Shown here: one piece after another, positions 18,258-26,265 of the stretch
Layout: every line of letters starts with the position of its first letter
How positions within the stretch are numbered: the first letter of the stretch is position 1
Assembly: GCF_000747525.1 (NCBI RefSeq)
Contig: NZ_CP009278.1
Location: forward strand, 4,402,001-4,466,000
Direction: 5' to 3'
DNA length: 64,000 nucleotides
DNA from: Sphingobacterium sp. ML3W
GTDB lineage: Bacteria; Bacteroidota; Bacteroidia; Sphingobacteriales; Sphingobacteriaceae
Notes under the pieces: generated by a model
Told to the model about the DNA's origin: nothing
Seen by the model: the letters and a program-made list of their open reading frames with translations, nothing else
The model's database searches: none
Program-made: the position numbers and the translations under genes

Positions 18258-18325
18258 GGCGGTGTGTTAAAATTTGACGATTTAAATATAGCAACTTTGC
18301 TATAGCAAAACACCGCCACTTTTTT
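18258..18325. promoter_or_regulatory. nested hairpin at IS-A end facing MACPF gene 1
   Basis: GGCGGTGT (18258-18265) pairs with ACACCGCC (18310-18317) and encloses an inner perfect palindrome TATAGCAACTTTGCTATA. On the plus strand the outer stem is soon followed by six T (18320-18325), so it may end transcription heading into the MACPF gene. On the transposase strand it forms the 5' leader right before the start codon. The function is inference. Confidence 0.5.
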
Positions 18326-18360
18326 CAACGTTTAGGACGCTACTGGTTGAATACTAAAAA

Positions 18361-19851
18361 ATGAAAATGAAAAGAATAAATTTAATTTGCACGTTAATAG
18401 CATCAACGCTGCTACTAACCAATTGTCAAAAAAAAGAAGTTTCTGATGAAACTTTATTAAACAACAACTCTAAAAACCAAGCTGCTGCCGGTGATGGCGA
18501 ATTTGATGTTTTAGGCTATGGTTATGATGTCACTAAAGAATATTTGAACTCGAAGTCAGTATCATATACCCCAGTATTGGATATGAAAAGGTTAAAGGCT
18601 GACCATCTGGATAAAATCAATATACCAACTGCAGGCTCAGGAGATGGACGATATTTTTATGGAGCGACCGCCAAAGATTTTGTCAGCGACATTAATGTGC
18701 AAAGAACATTCAATGTATCAGCAACTATTGGAGATGAAAAACCTCAACTAGATGGACAGCAATACTTTACACCTTCCTTTGGAACAGAAAATACCGACCA
18801 TAACATTAAAGATACTAAAAGTAGATTTTCATATGGAAGATATGAACATATTAAAGTAGTAAAGTCAATCCAATTTGCAAAATTTGTCACTACAGACTTA
18901 TTGATAAATTATTTAAATAATGATTTTAAAAATAACATTAATCAATTAAGTGCCGATCAATTAGTTGATATTTACGGTACTCATGTACTTTTAGACATTA
19001 CTGTAGGAGGTCGAATGCTTTTTAATTTCACAGCAAATATCAGCAGTGAGAAAACTACAGAGACAAAAAAATCAAAAGTTGAAGGTGGTTTAGGATTTTT
19101 TGTAAAGAAATTTGGAATTAACTTCAAGTCGAGTAAGACGACGGAAGAGATAACCACGAACTTTAATGAAAGTCGTGAAAGACAAATGAATATTAAATAT
19201 CAAGGTGGATCAAATTCTGGGACAAGCGTTACTTTCAATTCCGATGGTTATTCTTCTGAAAGTATCAATATAGGGTCATGGGAACAAAGTGTTACGGATA
19301 GGAATTGTGCACTTATAGATATCACTAGAATGGTTCCTATATATCACTTCATAAGTAATCCTACGAAAAAGGCACTGGTAAAAACTGCAATCGATAAACA
19401 TATTAAAGAAAATCAAATTACAGAACTTGGTGAAGTACCTGTATATTCCTTATACTATGATGGTTATAAATATAATAAAAAATCCTCTCTCGATAATCAT
19501 GTCTTAAGTTTAAACCCAAGCATTGAAGATCAAAAAATGACAAATGAAGGCGTTATATTCTACGCTTTCAACAAACAGAAAGCAGGAACAATTCCTATTT
19601 ATAGATTTAGAAATGATAAAATTAATGATAACTTTTTCACAAAAGATTTAGCAAATTATTCTGATTACAGAAATGAAGGAATAGTATTTTATGCCTTTCC
19701 TTCGTCAACTACTTCAATGACTTCAAATCTTACACCTATTTATCGCCACTGGAGTAATTTTCATATGGACCATTATTATACTCCCGTGTCAGGAACATTT
19801 ACTAATTATACATTTGAAAAAATAGAATTTTACGGAATTAAAGCAAATTAA
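18361..19851 (+). CDS. MACPF-domain lipoprotein with C-terminal DUF5648-like repeats, copy 1
   Basis: Secreted perforin-like protein of 496 residues. A lipoprotein signal ends in LLTNC with Cys22; the residues after it (QKKEV) are not the classic acidic surface-export signal. The MACPF domain spans about 45-345 and holds the family signature DIYGTHVLLDITVGGRM at 203-219. From P360 onward three repeats of the DUF5648 type end in EGVIFYAF, EGIVFYAF and KIEFYGI. Residues 1-41 match copy 2, 42-361 match copy 3 almost exactly, and the tail is unique, so it is a mosaic. An IS separates it from its ancestral upstream region. Pore formation or killing of competitors, as for Bacteroidales BSAP proteins, is inference. 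Confidence 0.85.
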   Translation: MKMKRINLICTLIASTLLLTNCQKKEVSDETLLNNNSKNQAAAGDGEFDVLGYGYDVTKEYLNSKSVSYTPVLDMKRLKADHLDKINIPTAGSGDGRYFYGATAKDFVSDINVQRTFNVSATIGDEKPQLDGQQYFTPSFGTENTDHNIKDTKSRFSYGRYEHIKVVKSIQFAKFVTTDLLINYLNNDFKNNINQLSADQLVDIYGTHVLLDITVGGRMLFNFTANISSEKTTETKKSKVEGGLGFFVKKFGINFKSSKTTEEITTNFNESRERQMNIKYQGGSNSGTSVTFNSDGYSSESINIGSWEQSVTDRNCALIDITRMVPIYHFISNPTKKALVKTAIDKHIKENQITELGEVPVYSLYYDGYKYNKKSSLDNHVLSLNPSIEDQKMTNEGVIFYAFNKQKAGTIPIYRFRNDKINDNFFTKDLANYSDYRNEGIVFYAFPSSTTSMTSNLTPIYRHWSNFHMDHYYTPVSGTFTNYTFEKIEFYGIKAN

Positions 19852-19927
19852 ATTTTGAGTGATTTTCACACTAGAAGCTTTTAATATCAACTTTAAAATA
19901 AATGAATATAATTAATACACTATACTG

Positions 19928-19954
19928 TGGTGTAGATGGTACTCAAGGTCACTA
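19928..19954 (+). pseudogene. duplicated 3' tail of the slyD-like gene
   Basis: These 27 bases repeat the last codons of the SlyD-like protein (GVDGTQGH and stop) without any of the rest of the gene. The sequence carries straight on into the copied terminator, which shows that a segment starting inside slyD was duplicated. Not a functional gene. Confidence 0.85.
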
Positions 19955-19975
19955 ATCTGGACCCAGATAAATAAT

Positions 19976-20017
19976 AAAAAAGTGGATGTTGGTTTTACCA
20001 CCATCCGCTTTTTTTAT
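19976..20017 (+). terminator. terminator, duplicated copy after MACPF gene 1
   Basis: Copy of the slyD terminator with AGTGGATGTTGG against CCACCATCCGCT and a T-run. Two changes leave one mismatch and one G-U pair in the stem. It lies 125 bases downstream of MACPF gene 1 and probably ends its transcript. Confidence 0.8.
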
Positions 20018-20279
20018 GTATAGGAAATGCATTGGTCCCTCAAGATATACTCAAATCAACACTTTGTGCTTAAATTTATCAGTTTCCATATATCTCTTAT
20101 AACCTACTAGCAACATTTCATATAATTAAGGGGATACCTTCTTTAATCATATGATAGTAATTTGTTGTACATCTTTATACGCCGACCCCACGCCCGACGT
20201 TCATTTAAAGAAAGAAATACTAACACAAATTTCATATACCAATTAAAACATCAGTAGCGTCCTAAACGTTGAAAAAAGT

Positions 20280-20339
20280 GGCGGTGTTTTGCTATAGCAA
20301 AGTTGCTATATTTAAATCGTCAAATTTTAACACACCGCC
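20280..20339 (+). promoter_or_regulatory. transposase leader hairpin (IS-A copy 2)
   Basis: GGCGGTGT (20280-20287) and ACACCGCC (20332-20339) pair across the leader and end exactly at the transposase ATG. Such a stem in read-through RNA would hide the start codon region and so limit transposase synthesis from outside promoters, as known for IS10 and IS50. The same layout with a different inner stem occurs in the IS at 21710-23078. Confidence 0.5.
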
Positions 20340-21515
20340 ATGGTAAATTTAAACGTTTTTAGTCAGATTTTATCACTTATCGACCGCGAATTATTCAAGG
20401 TTTTGGTTGCTAAGCACAAGAGTGACAAACATTGTAAAGGGATCAACAGCTGGACGCATCTTGCTAGCATGTTGTTTTGCCATTTTTCTTCTGCAGATTC
20501 AGTTCGTGATATCAGTAATGGCTTACGTAGTACGACTGGTAATTTGAACCATTTAGGTGTTGGTAGAGCACCCAGCAAGTCCAATATTTCCTATATCAAC
20601 AAGCACCGCACCCATGAACTCTTTAAAGATCTGTACTTTTCGCTATTAGATAAGCTATGGCAAAAGGATACCCATTTGCGCAAAGATCTAACGCAATTAA
20701 AGCGCAAGGTTTATCTGATGGATGCCAGTATCATCCCTTTATGTTTATCTGTATTTGACTGGGCTAAATTTAGAAGCACCAAAGGTGCTGTAAAACTGCA
20801 CACTGTGCTGGATTATGATGGATGTCTTCCTGTTTTCATGCAGATTACAGACGGGAAAGTTCATGAAAGCCAGCGTGCGGGTAGCTATAGTTTTTCCAAA
20901 GGAAGCGTTGTAGTGGTGGATAGAGGTTATGTGGATTACAACTGGCTCGGGGATTTGGACAGCAGAGGTTGTTATTTTGTTACCAGGAGTAAAACTAACA
21001 TGAAGTACAACGTTATCAAGTCATACCAGAGTGAAGCACTCCTTGAAAAGGGAATCATTAAAGATGAGATCATTGAGCTTTCTGGTCCATCAGCAGATAG
21101 ATACAACTCTAAACCATTACGCTTGATTCACTTTTGGGACAGCAGCACAGACAACCAGTACCACTTTCTGACAAATAATATCCAATGGAAGGCATCACTA
21201 GTAGCTAACATTTATAAACAGCGATGGCAGATCGAGATTTTCTTCAAGCATCTGAAGCAACGCTTAAAAATATCATCTTTTGTGGGTACTTCTGAAAATG
21301 CGGTCATGATCCAAATATGGACTTCGTTGATTGGAATATTACTGCTCAAATACCTTCAGAAGAAGGCTAAATACGATTGGAATCTGTCTAACTTGGTCGG
21401 GTTTATCAGGATGAATATATTCGTGAAAATAAATATATGGCAATGGATAGATGATCCTTTTATCAGGCCACCAGTTAAGGGTAAAAATGGACAGCTACAG
21501 ATATTCTCAGACTAA
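20340..21515 (+). CDS. IS4-type DDE transposase (IS-A copy 2)
   Basis: Identical in protein sequence to the transposase at 17082-18257 (391 residues), with the same DUF4372-like N-terminus, DDE core and IYKQRWQIEIFFKHLKQRLK signature. It is intact. The ATG directly follows the leader hairpin. Identity of the two copies about 2 kb apart also makes them a substrate for recombination that could invert MACPF gene 1, as the copies are in opposite orientation. Confidence 0.95.
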   Translation: MVNLNVFSQILSLIDRELFKVLVAKHKSDKHCKGINSWTHLASMLFCHFSSADSVRDISNGLRSTTGNLNHLGVGRAPSKSNISYINKHRTHELFKDLYFSLLDKLWQKDTHLRKDLTQLKRKVYLMDASIIPLCLSVFDWAKFRSTKGAVKLHTVLDYDGCLPVFMQITDGKVHESQRAGSYSFSKGSVVVVDRGYVDYNWLGDLDSRGCYFVTRSKTNMKYNVIKSYQSEALLEKGIIKDEIIELSGPSADRYNSKPLRLIHFWDSSTDNQYHFLTNNIQWKASLVANIYKQRWQIEIFFKHLKQRLKISSFVGTSENAVMIQIWTSLIGILLLKYLQKKAKYDWNLSNLVGFIRMNIFVKINIWQWIDDPFIRPPVKGKNGQLQIFSD

Positions 21516-21810
21516 AAAATAGGGTCAAAATTGAAATTATCTAAAAATAGATACTGTTTCAAGGGAAACACGCGCCTAAAATTTATTTAGGACGGAAGTG
21601 TTAAAACATCAATTAACAATTCTATAAAGTAATAATTAAAAACAAATCATCAATTAAAAAAACAATTTTAGCTAATATATTATTATTTTTCACTTTCTTT
21701 GTTGAATACCAGTAGCGTCCTAAATAAAAATTAGGGTTAAAAAAATCTCATTATTTACCCTCAATACGCTTGTATTTTGAGTTTTTACAATGTTATACCC
21801 TCTGTTATTT

Positions 21811-22980
21811 TCAAAAGACACCTAATTGTCCATTTTTATCTGGGATTTTATCCTTTATAAATGGATCATTTGCCCATTTCCAAAAGTCAATTTTCACAAA
21901 TATATTCATCCTGATAAAACTGACCAAATTGGATAGATTCCATTTGTAGATCACCTTGTTTTGAATGTATTTCAATAAAAGTATCCCGATCAATGCCGTC
22001 CATATCTGGATCTGAACTGCATTTTCCGAAGTTCCAATAAAGCTTGTCACCTTGAGTCTTTGTTTGAGATGTTTAAAAAAGATCTCAATCTGCCATCGCT
22101 GTTTATATATCATAGAGACCATGGCAGGTTTCCATTGCAGGTTATTGGTTAAAAATTCATACTCATTACCTGTTGTGCTGTCCAAAACGTGTACCAGTCT
22201 AAGTTTTTTGTTTCCATAACGTTTTGATGCCGTTCCCTCCAAGGTAATGATCTGATCCTTAATGATGCCGCTTTCTCGCATAGCCTCGCTCTGATAGCTC
22301 TTGTTTACGCTGTATCTCATATTGCTTTTGCTACGCGTAACAAAATAACACCCCTTGCTGTCCAAAACGTTCATCCACTGAAAATCAACGTATCCACGGT
22401 CCACAACAACGACACTTCCCTTAGGGAAAGCAAAGCTGTTTGCCTTTTTGCTTTCATGTACCTTACCATCGGTAATCTCCATGAAAACCGGAAGACAGCC
22501 ATCATAATCCAGGACAGTGTGCAGTTTGGCAGCCCCTTTATTGCTGCGAAATGTGGCCCAGTCAAACATCGAAAGGCACAGTGGGATCACGCTGGCATCC
22601 ATCAGGTATACCTCACGTTTCAAGGACCGTAATTCTTTTCGATGATTAACATCCTTATTCCATAGGCTGGAAAGAAGAGCAAAATATAGATCCCTAAACA
22701 GATTAAAGTCCCGATGCTCATTCATATAAGAGATACTCGATTTACTGGGTGCTCTGGAAATGCCCATATGGCTCATGTTGCCAGTAGTACTACGTAGACC
22801 ATTGCTGATATCACGTACCGAATCAGAGGATGATAAATGACAGAATAACATGCTCACAAGGTGGGTCCAACTGGTAAGGCCTTTCTGATGCTTGTCACTA
22901 TTGTAGCTACTTACCAGGTTTTTGAAAATATCCCGATCGATCAACGACAGAATCTGGCTAAAAACATTTATATTTATCAT
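21811..22980 (-). CDS. IS4-type DDE transposase (IS-B)
   Basis: A 389-residue transposase that aligns over its whole length with the IS-A transposase but differs at many positions (for example YNSDKHQKGLTSWTHLVSML against HKSDKHCKGINSWTHLASML). The DDE core and IS4 signature are intact (VYLMDASVIPLCLSMFDWAT, VVVDRGYVDFQW, IYKQRWQIEIFFKHLKQRLK). No frameshift. It is a separate IS species of the same group, not a mutated IS-A copy. Confidence 0.95.
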   Translation of the reverse strand: MININVFSQILSLIDRDIFKNLVSSYNSDKHQKGLTSWTHLVSMLFCHLSSSDSVRDISNGLRSTTGNMSHMGISRAPSKSSISYMNEHRDFNLFRDLYFALLSSLWNKDVNHRKELRSLKREVYLMDASVIPLCLSMFDWATFRSNKGAAKLHTVLDYDGCLPVFMEITDGKVHESKKANSFAFPKGSVVVVDRGYVDFQWMNVLDSKGCYFVTRSKSNMRYSVNKSYQSEAMRESGIIKDQIITLEGTASKRYGNKKLRLVHVLDSTTGNEYEFLTNNLQWKPAMVSMIYKQRWQIEIFFKHLKQRLKVTSFIGTSENAVQIQIWTALIGILLLKYIQNKVIYKWNLSNLVSFIRMNIFVKIDFWKWANDPFIKDKIPDKNGQLGVF

Positions 22981-23046
22981 GGCGGTGTGTGATTTTTTCC
23001 AATTTCAAGTTAGCTATTTTTTAAATAGCTAAACACCGCCTTTTTT
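22981..23046. promoter_or_regulatory. nested hairpin at IS-B end facing MACPF gene 2
   Basis: GGCGGTGT (22981-22988) pairs with ACACCGCC (23033-23040), enclosing a perfect inner stem TTAGCTATTT/AAATAGCTAA. Six T follow at once (23041-23046), giving a terminator-like structure on the plus strand directed at the MACPF gene. The outer arms are identical to those of IS-A while the inner stem differs, which argues for a conserved RNA structure. Confidence 0.5.
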
Positions 23047-23093
23047 AACCCTTCTCCAAATCGTTTAGGACGCTACTGGTTGAATACTAAAAA

Positions 23094-24638
23094 ATGAAAA
23101 TGAAAAGAATAAATTTAATTTGCACGTTAATAGCATCAACGCTGCTACTAACCAATTGTCAAAAAAAAGAAGTTTCTGATGAAACTTTATTAAACAACAA
23201 CTCTAAAAACCAAGCTTCAGGTGCTGACGGGGAATGGGATGTTTTGGGGTATGGAATAGATGCTACTGCTAACATGCTAGAAACAAATAGCATGTCAGAT
23301 GTATCTATTATTAACATTTATCAATACGCCAATGATTTTAAAGATAAAAATGATCCAAACAAAGTAAAAGTAACTGGAATTAGCGTAAATAGAGTTGGAG
23401 GAGGTTCTTACGATATCTTTACAGGATACTCTGCCCATGATTATTCTAATGATGTTAATACTAAAAAATCTATTGGAGTAGATGGAAAAGTATCAGTACC
23501 CTTTTCTTCTGACCCCTCAGCTCCAAGTAAAAAATTATTAAATTTTACAGGAAACTTCTCCAAAAACAGTGAGGATGAAAACAAAACTAGCATTTCTTCA
23601 AAATTTTCCTATGCTATGTTTGAATATTGGCACAGAGTAAAAAGAATTGGATTTACAGAAGATGTTACCACACAAACATTATTAAAGTACTTAACACCCG
23701 AATTTAAAAACTATATAGCTACTAAAACTGCTACGGAAATCGTTAACAGATACGGCACACACGTACTACTAGATATTAGCTTAGGATCACGAATAAGAAT
23801 AGACTATAGTGGAGAAGCAATTAAAGAAACCTCAGACACAAAAAAAATATCAACAATAAAAGCAGGACTTGGCGTATCTGTTTTGGATATGTTTGGCTTT
23901 AATATTAATACGGATAAAACAAAAGAAGAAGTCACCAGACTTGCCAACGAAACTATTAAAAGAGAATATCATTCCAAATACTATGGTGGAAACAATACAG
24001 GTACAAGTATATCAATCGATTCAGAGGGCAAATCAAGTTCAAATTTTAATCTCACAAGTTGGCAACAGGGCGTAACTGAACGAAATGCAGCGTTGATAAG
24101 TATCGATAAAGCTTTGTTTATTTATGATTTTATTACTGATCCGGTTAAAAAAGCACAAGTAAAAACAGCCGTTGAGAAATATATTAAAGATCGCCAGCCT
24201 ATAATGGAACCGGATTACACTTCACAACTTGTGTCTGTTAAATCATTTATTGCAAAAGCAGGGAAACACCATTATTTAACAACTACTACCGTTGGGGATT
24301 TTAATTATTGGCGCGAGGAAGGTCCAATATTTAAAGCATATAACAAAAATATACCAGGAACTGTTCCCATATATGCTTTTCATAGCCAGGGCAGAAGTAG
24401 CCACTTTTATACGACAACATCGCCAGGCGGTGACTATAATTGGTGGGCATGGAAAAATGAAGGTGTTGCATTTTATGCTTATAAAACACAAGTAAGTGGA
24501 AGTATTCCAATTTATGAGCACTATAGTTCAAAAGGATTAGACCATTACTACAGCCCTGATCCAGGCGCAACATTAGGAGATCCATCATATTGGACCTCAG
24601 TTAGTGGCCCTGTTTTTTACGCATATCCATTAAACTAA
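23094..24638 (+). CDS. MACPF-domain lipoprotein with C-terminal DUF5648-like repeats, copy 2
   Basis: Secreted perforin-like protein of 514 residues. The first 41 residues, including the signal with LLTNC (Cys22), are the same as in copy 1, but from there the protein is diverged. The MACPF signature is RYGTHVLLDISLGSRI, with Y220-H223. The membrane-insertion region (TSDTKKISTIKAGLGVSVLD near 245-265) keeps the pattern of the other copies. The C-terminal part from about 380 has three DUF5648-like repeats ending in EGPIFKAYN, EGVAFYAYK and GPVFYAYPLN, rich in Trp and Tyr. An IS stands just before the start codon. Function as toxin or immune-like pore is inference. Confidence 0.85.
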   Translation: MKMKRINLICTLIASTLLLTNCQKKEVSDETLLNNNSKNQASGADGEWDVLGYGIDATANMLETNSMSDVSIINIYQYANDFKDKNDPNKVKVTGISVNRVGGGSYDIFTGYSAHDYSNDVNTKKSIGVDGKVSVPFSSDPSAPSKKLLNFTGNFSKNSEDENKTSISSKFSYAMFEYWHRVKRIGFTEDVTTQTLLKYLTPEFKNYIATKTATEIVNRYGTHVLLDISLGSRIRIDYSGEAIKETSDTKKISTIKAGLGVSVLDMFGFNINTDKTKEEVTRLANETIKREYHSKYYGGNNTGTSISIDSEGKSSSNFNLTSWQQGVTERNAALISIDKALFIYDFITDPVKKAQVKTAVEKYIKDRQPIMEPDYTSQLVSVKSFIAKAGKHHYLTTTTVGDFNYWREEGPIFKAYNKNIPGTVPIYAFHSQGRSSHFYTTTSPGGDYNWWAWKNEGVAFYAYKTQVSGSIPIYEHYSSKGLDHYYSPDPGATLGDPSYWTSVSGPVFYAYPLN

Positions 24639-24837
24639 CTTATTGTTATAAATAATGAACAATGACCCGGAGATAAAACTCTTCTAGTCATTGTTTATTA
24701 TAATAAATAACAATAAATGAGCTAACGTTGATAGATTTGTTTAGCATTTCATTAGAACTATAAATTGGAAAACCTTTTAATAAATTTTAATCGTTTATAT
24801 TAGTAAACAGATTTCACTAAATTAATTTACACCATTA

Positions 24838-26100
24838 ATGAATTTAATTTTCAACAATTTAACATACAAAACGGTATCCATAGTAATATTTTCAATCCTA
24901 TTATTTTCGTGTAAAAAACACCCATTAGAAGATACCCCAGTTTCTCCAGAAACAGGTACTCGAATGGAACTAACTATCGATTCCTTGTATCTTTATGCTA
25001 AAGAAATTTATTTATGGAATGAGGCTTTACCCAGTTACGCTACATTTACACCTAGAGATAAATACAAAAATATAACACCTGAGATAAATGCGTTAAGAAA
25101 GGAATTGTTTGATATTTCACAGTTTAAAATAAATGATAATACAAATTTGCCTTATGAATTCAGTTATTATGGTTCTCCTAAATATAGCTCAATTTTCGAA
25201 CAAACAAAAGTAAACTTAAAGGCCAATTTATCCTCTTCAAGAAAAACAAGCAACAATGATTTAACAATAATCCAAATAAATAATATTTCCTATTTAGCGA
25301 TACATGAATTCCCACAATTGCGTGAAATAAAATCTGATTTAGATGAAATATTTTCAGAAATTTCCATTCAATCACCCAATACCATCGTAATCGACCTTCG
25401 TTATAATCAGGGAGGATACATCGAGACGGTAGAATATCTAGCCAACTTAATCGCGTCCAGTAAATTAAAAGGAAAAGTAATGTATACCGAAAGTTACAAT
25501 CCTACACTACAATCAGGAAAAGCTAAGATTTTAAAACATCAACCTTACACAGATAGTAACGGAAATTCTGTAATCATTAATGGCAGACAGGCAAATATGG
25601 CTGATGTTGATTATAGCGAAAAAGGTAATACTTACTATTTTGATAAAAAAAATAATTTAGAAAGTGTCAAGAACATATATTTTATTACATCAGGCACAAC
25701 TGCATCAGCTAGTGAGTTGTTAATAAGTTTATTCAAGCCCTATTACGATGTCAAATTAGTTGGCCAAAAAACATTTGGAAAGCCAGTTGGTTTCTTCGCA
25801 GTCAATATTGACAAATACGTCACATACATGAGTAGCTTCTTAATAAAGAATGCAAATGGATGGTCGAATTATTTTGATGGTATGCAACCTAACATTGAAG
25901 TTGAGTTATCATCTAATCCAAACTTAGGAGATCCCAATGAAGAGTGTCTTAAAAGTATAATTCTCGATGTAAATGGAGATTTGAACATGCCATTAAAAAG
26001 TGAAACTGTTTTCAGAAAAAGTCCAAGTTCTAAACATAAATATAACGAAATAGGTAATAAAGGCATGTCTCTTGAAAATAGATTAAAACTAAAGTATTAA
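24838..26100 (+). CDS. S41 family peptidase lipoprotein without PDZ domain
   Basis: A 420-residue exported serine peptidase of the C-terminal-processing family. A lipoprotein signal ends in ILLFSC (Cys25). An N-terminal helical domain (LTIDSLYLYAKEIYLWNEAL, about 43-62) is followed by the S41 core: IVIDLRYNQGGYIETVEYL near 190, the serine in TSGTTASASELL (Ser290), and the lysine in GQKTFGKPVGFF (Lys315). The 25-residue Ser-Lys spacing equals that of E. coli Tsp. The PDZ domain usual between N-terminal and catalytic parts is missing. It lies between MACPF copies 2 and 3, so it may process them; this is inference. Confidence 0.85.
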   Translation: MNLIFNNLTYKTVSIVIFSILLFSCKKHPLEDTPVSPETGTRMELTIDSLYLYAKEIYLWNEALPSYATFTPRDKYKNITPEINALRKELFDISQFKINDNTNLPYEFSYYGSPKYSSIFEQTKVNLKANLSSSRKTSNNDLTIIQINNISYLAIHEFPQLREIKSDLDEIFSEISIQSPNTIVIDLRYNQGGYIETVEYLANLIASSKLKGKVMYTESYNPTLQSGKAKILKHQPYTDSNGNSVIINGRQANMADVDYSEKGNTYYFDKKNNLESVKNIYFITSGTTASASELLISLFKPYYDVKLVGQKTFGKPVGFFAVNIDKYVTYMSSFLIKNANGWSNYFDGMQPNIEVELSSNPNLGDPNEECLKSIILDVNGDLNMPLKSETVFRKSPSSKHKYNEIGNKGMSLENRLKLKY

Positions 26101-26239
26101 AAGGATTATCATTTGGTAAAAACCCATATACAACTATCTATAATTAACTTCCGAATTTTCGAATAACCATAAAATTAATTTAATATTAACAATTATCAAT
26201 TAATTCACATATTCCTATATAAATACTGATATTTTATTA

Positions 26240-26247
26240 TACTTTTG
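26240..26247 (+). promoter_or_regulatory. -7 promoter box of MACPF gene 3
   Basis: TACTTTTG is a full match to TAnnTTTG and ends 18 bases before the ATG at 26266. No clear TTG lies at the -33 distance. It shows that copy 3, unlike copies 1 and 2, keeps an undisturbed promoter next to its start. It also excludes the upstream TTG at 26245 as a start codon. Confidence 0.55.
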
Positions 26248-26265
26248 CATCAAACAAATTATATA

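Larger units (their letters stand above)
16997..18345 (-). mobile_element. IS4-type insertion sequence, copy 1 (IS-A)
   Basis: A 1349-bp element with one transposase gene on the minus strand. The ends read inward CACTTCCGTCCTAAA and CAGTAGCGTCCTAAA, imperfect inverted repeats sharing CGTCCTAAA. It is flanked by a 9-bp direct repeat GTTGAATAC (16988-16996 and 18346-18354). It is the same length as the copy at 20252-21600 and its transposase protein is identical. It sits 15 bases before the ATG of the first MACPF gene, with the transposase pointing away from it. Confidence 0.93.
20252..21600 (+). mobile_element. IS4-type insertion sequence, copy 2 (IS-A)
   Basis: A 1349-bp copy of the element at 16997-18345, in inverse orientation. 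Its ends are CAGTAGCGTCC at the left and, inward from the right, CACTTCCGTCC. A 9-bp direct repeat TTAAAACAT flanks it (20243-20251 and 21601-21609). The uninterrupted target is visible in block 1 near 16888-16896, which confirms the borders. It has its own target duplication and so moved on its own rather than as the arm of a composite transposon. Confidence 0.95.
19928..21709 (+). repeat. segmental duplication, block 2 (interrupted by IS-A copy 2)
   Basis: This repeats 16572-16996: slyD tail, terminator and upstream region. It is split at 20251 by the IS at 20252-21600 and resumes at 21610 after the 9-bp target repeat. It runs to GTTGAATAC at 21701-21709, where a different IS is inserted. 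Scattered single-base differences from block 1 show that the duplication is not brand new. Confidence 0.85.
21710..23078 (-). mobile_element. IS4-type insertion sequence, distinct type (IS-B)
   Basis: A 1369-bp element related to, but clearly different from, the two IS-A copies. Its terminal repeats CAGTAGCGTCCTAAA are perfect over 15 bases on both ends. The 9-bp direct repeat GTTGAATAC flanks it (21701-21709 and 23079-23087), exactly the same target used by IS-A copy 1 at 16988. It stands 15 bases before the ATG of MACPF gene 2, again with the transposase pointing away. Confidence 0.93.

Noticed and set aside
16997..21600. Composite transposon formed by the two IS-A copies around MACPF gene 1
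   Set aside because: Each IS has its own 9-bp target duplication (GTTGAATAC and TTAAAACAT), so each moved singly; a composite would share one duplication at its outer ends.
26245..26265. Upstream TTG start for MACPF gene 3
   Set aside because: It falls inside the -7 promoter box; the ATG at 26266 gives a proper lipoprotein signal.
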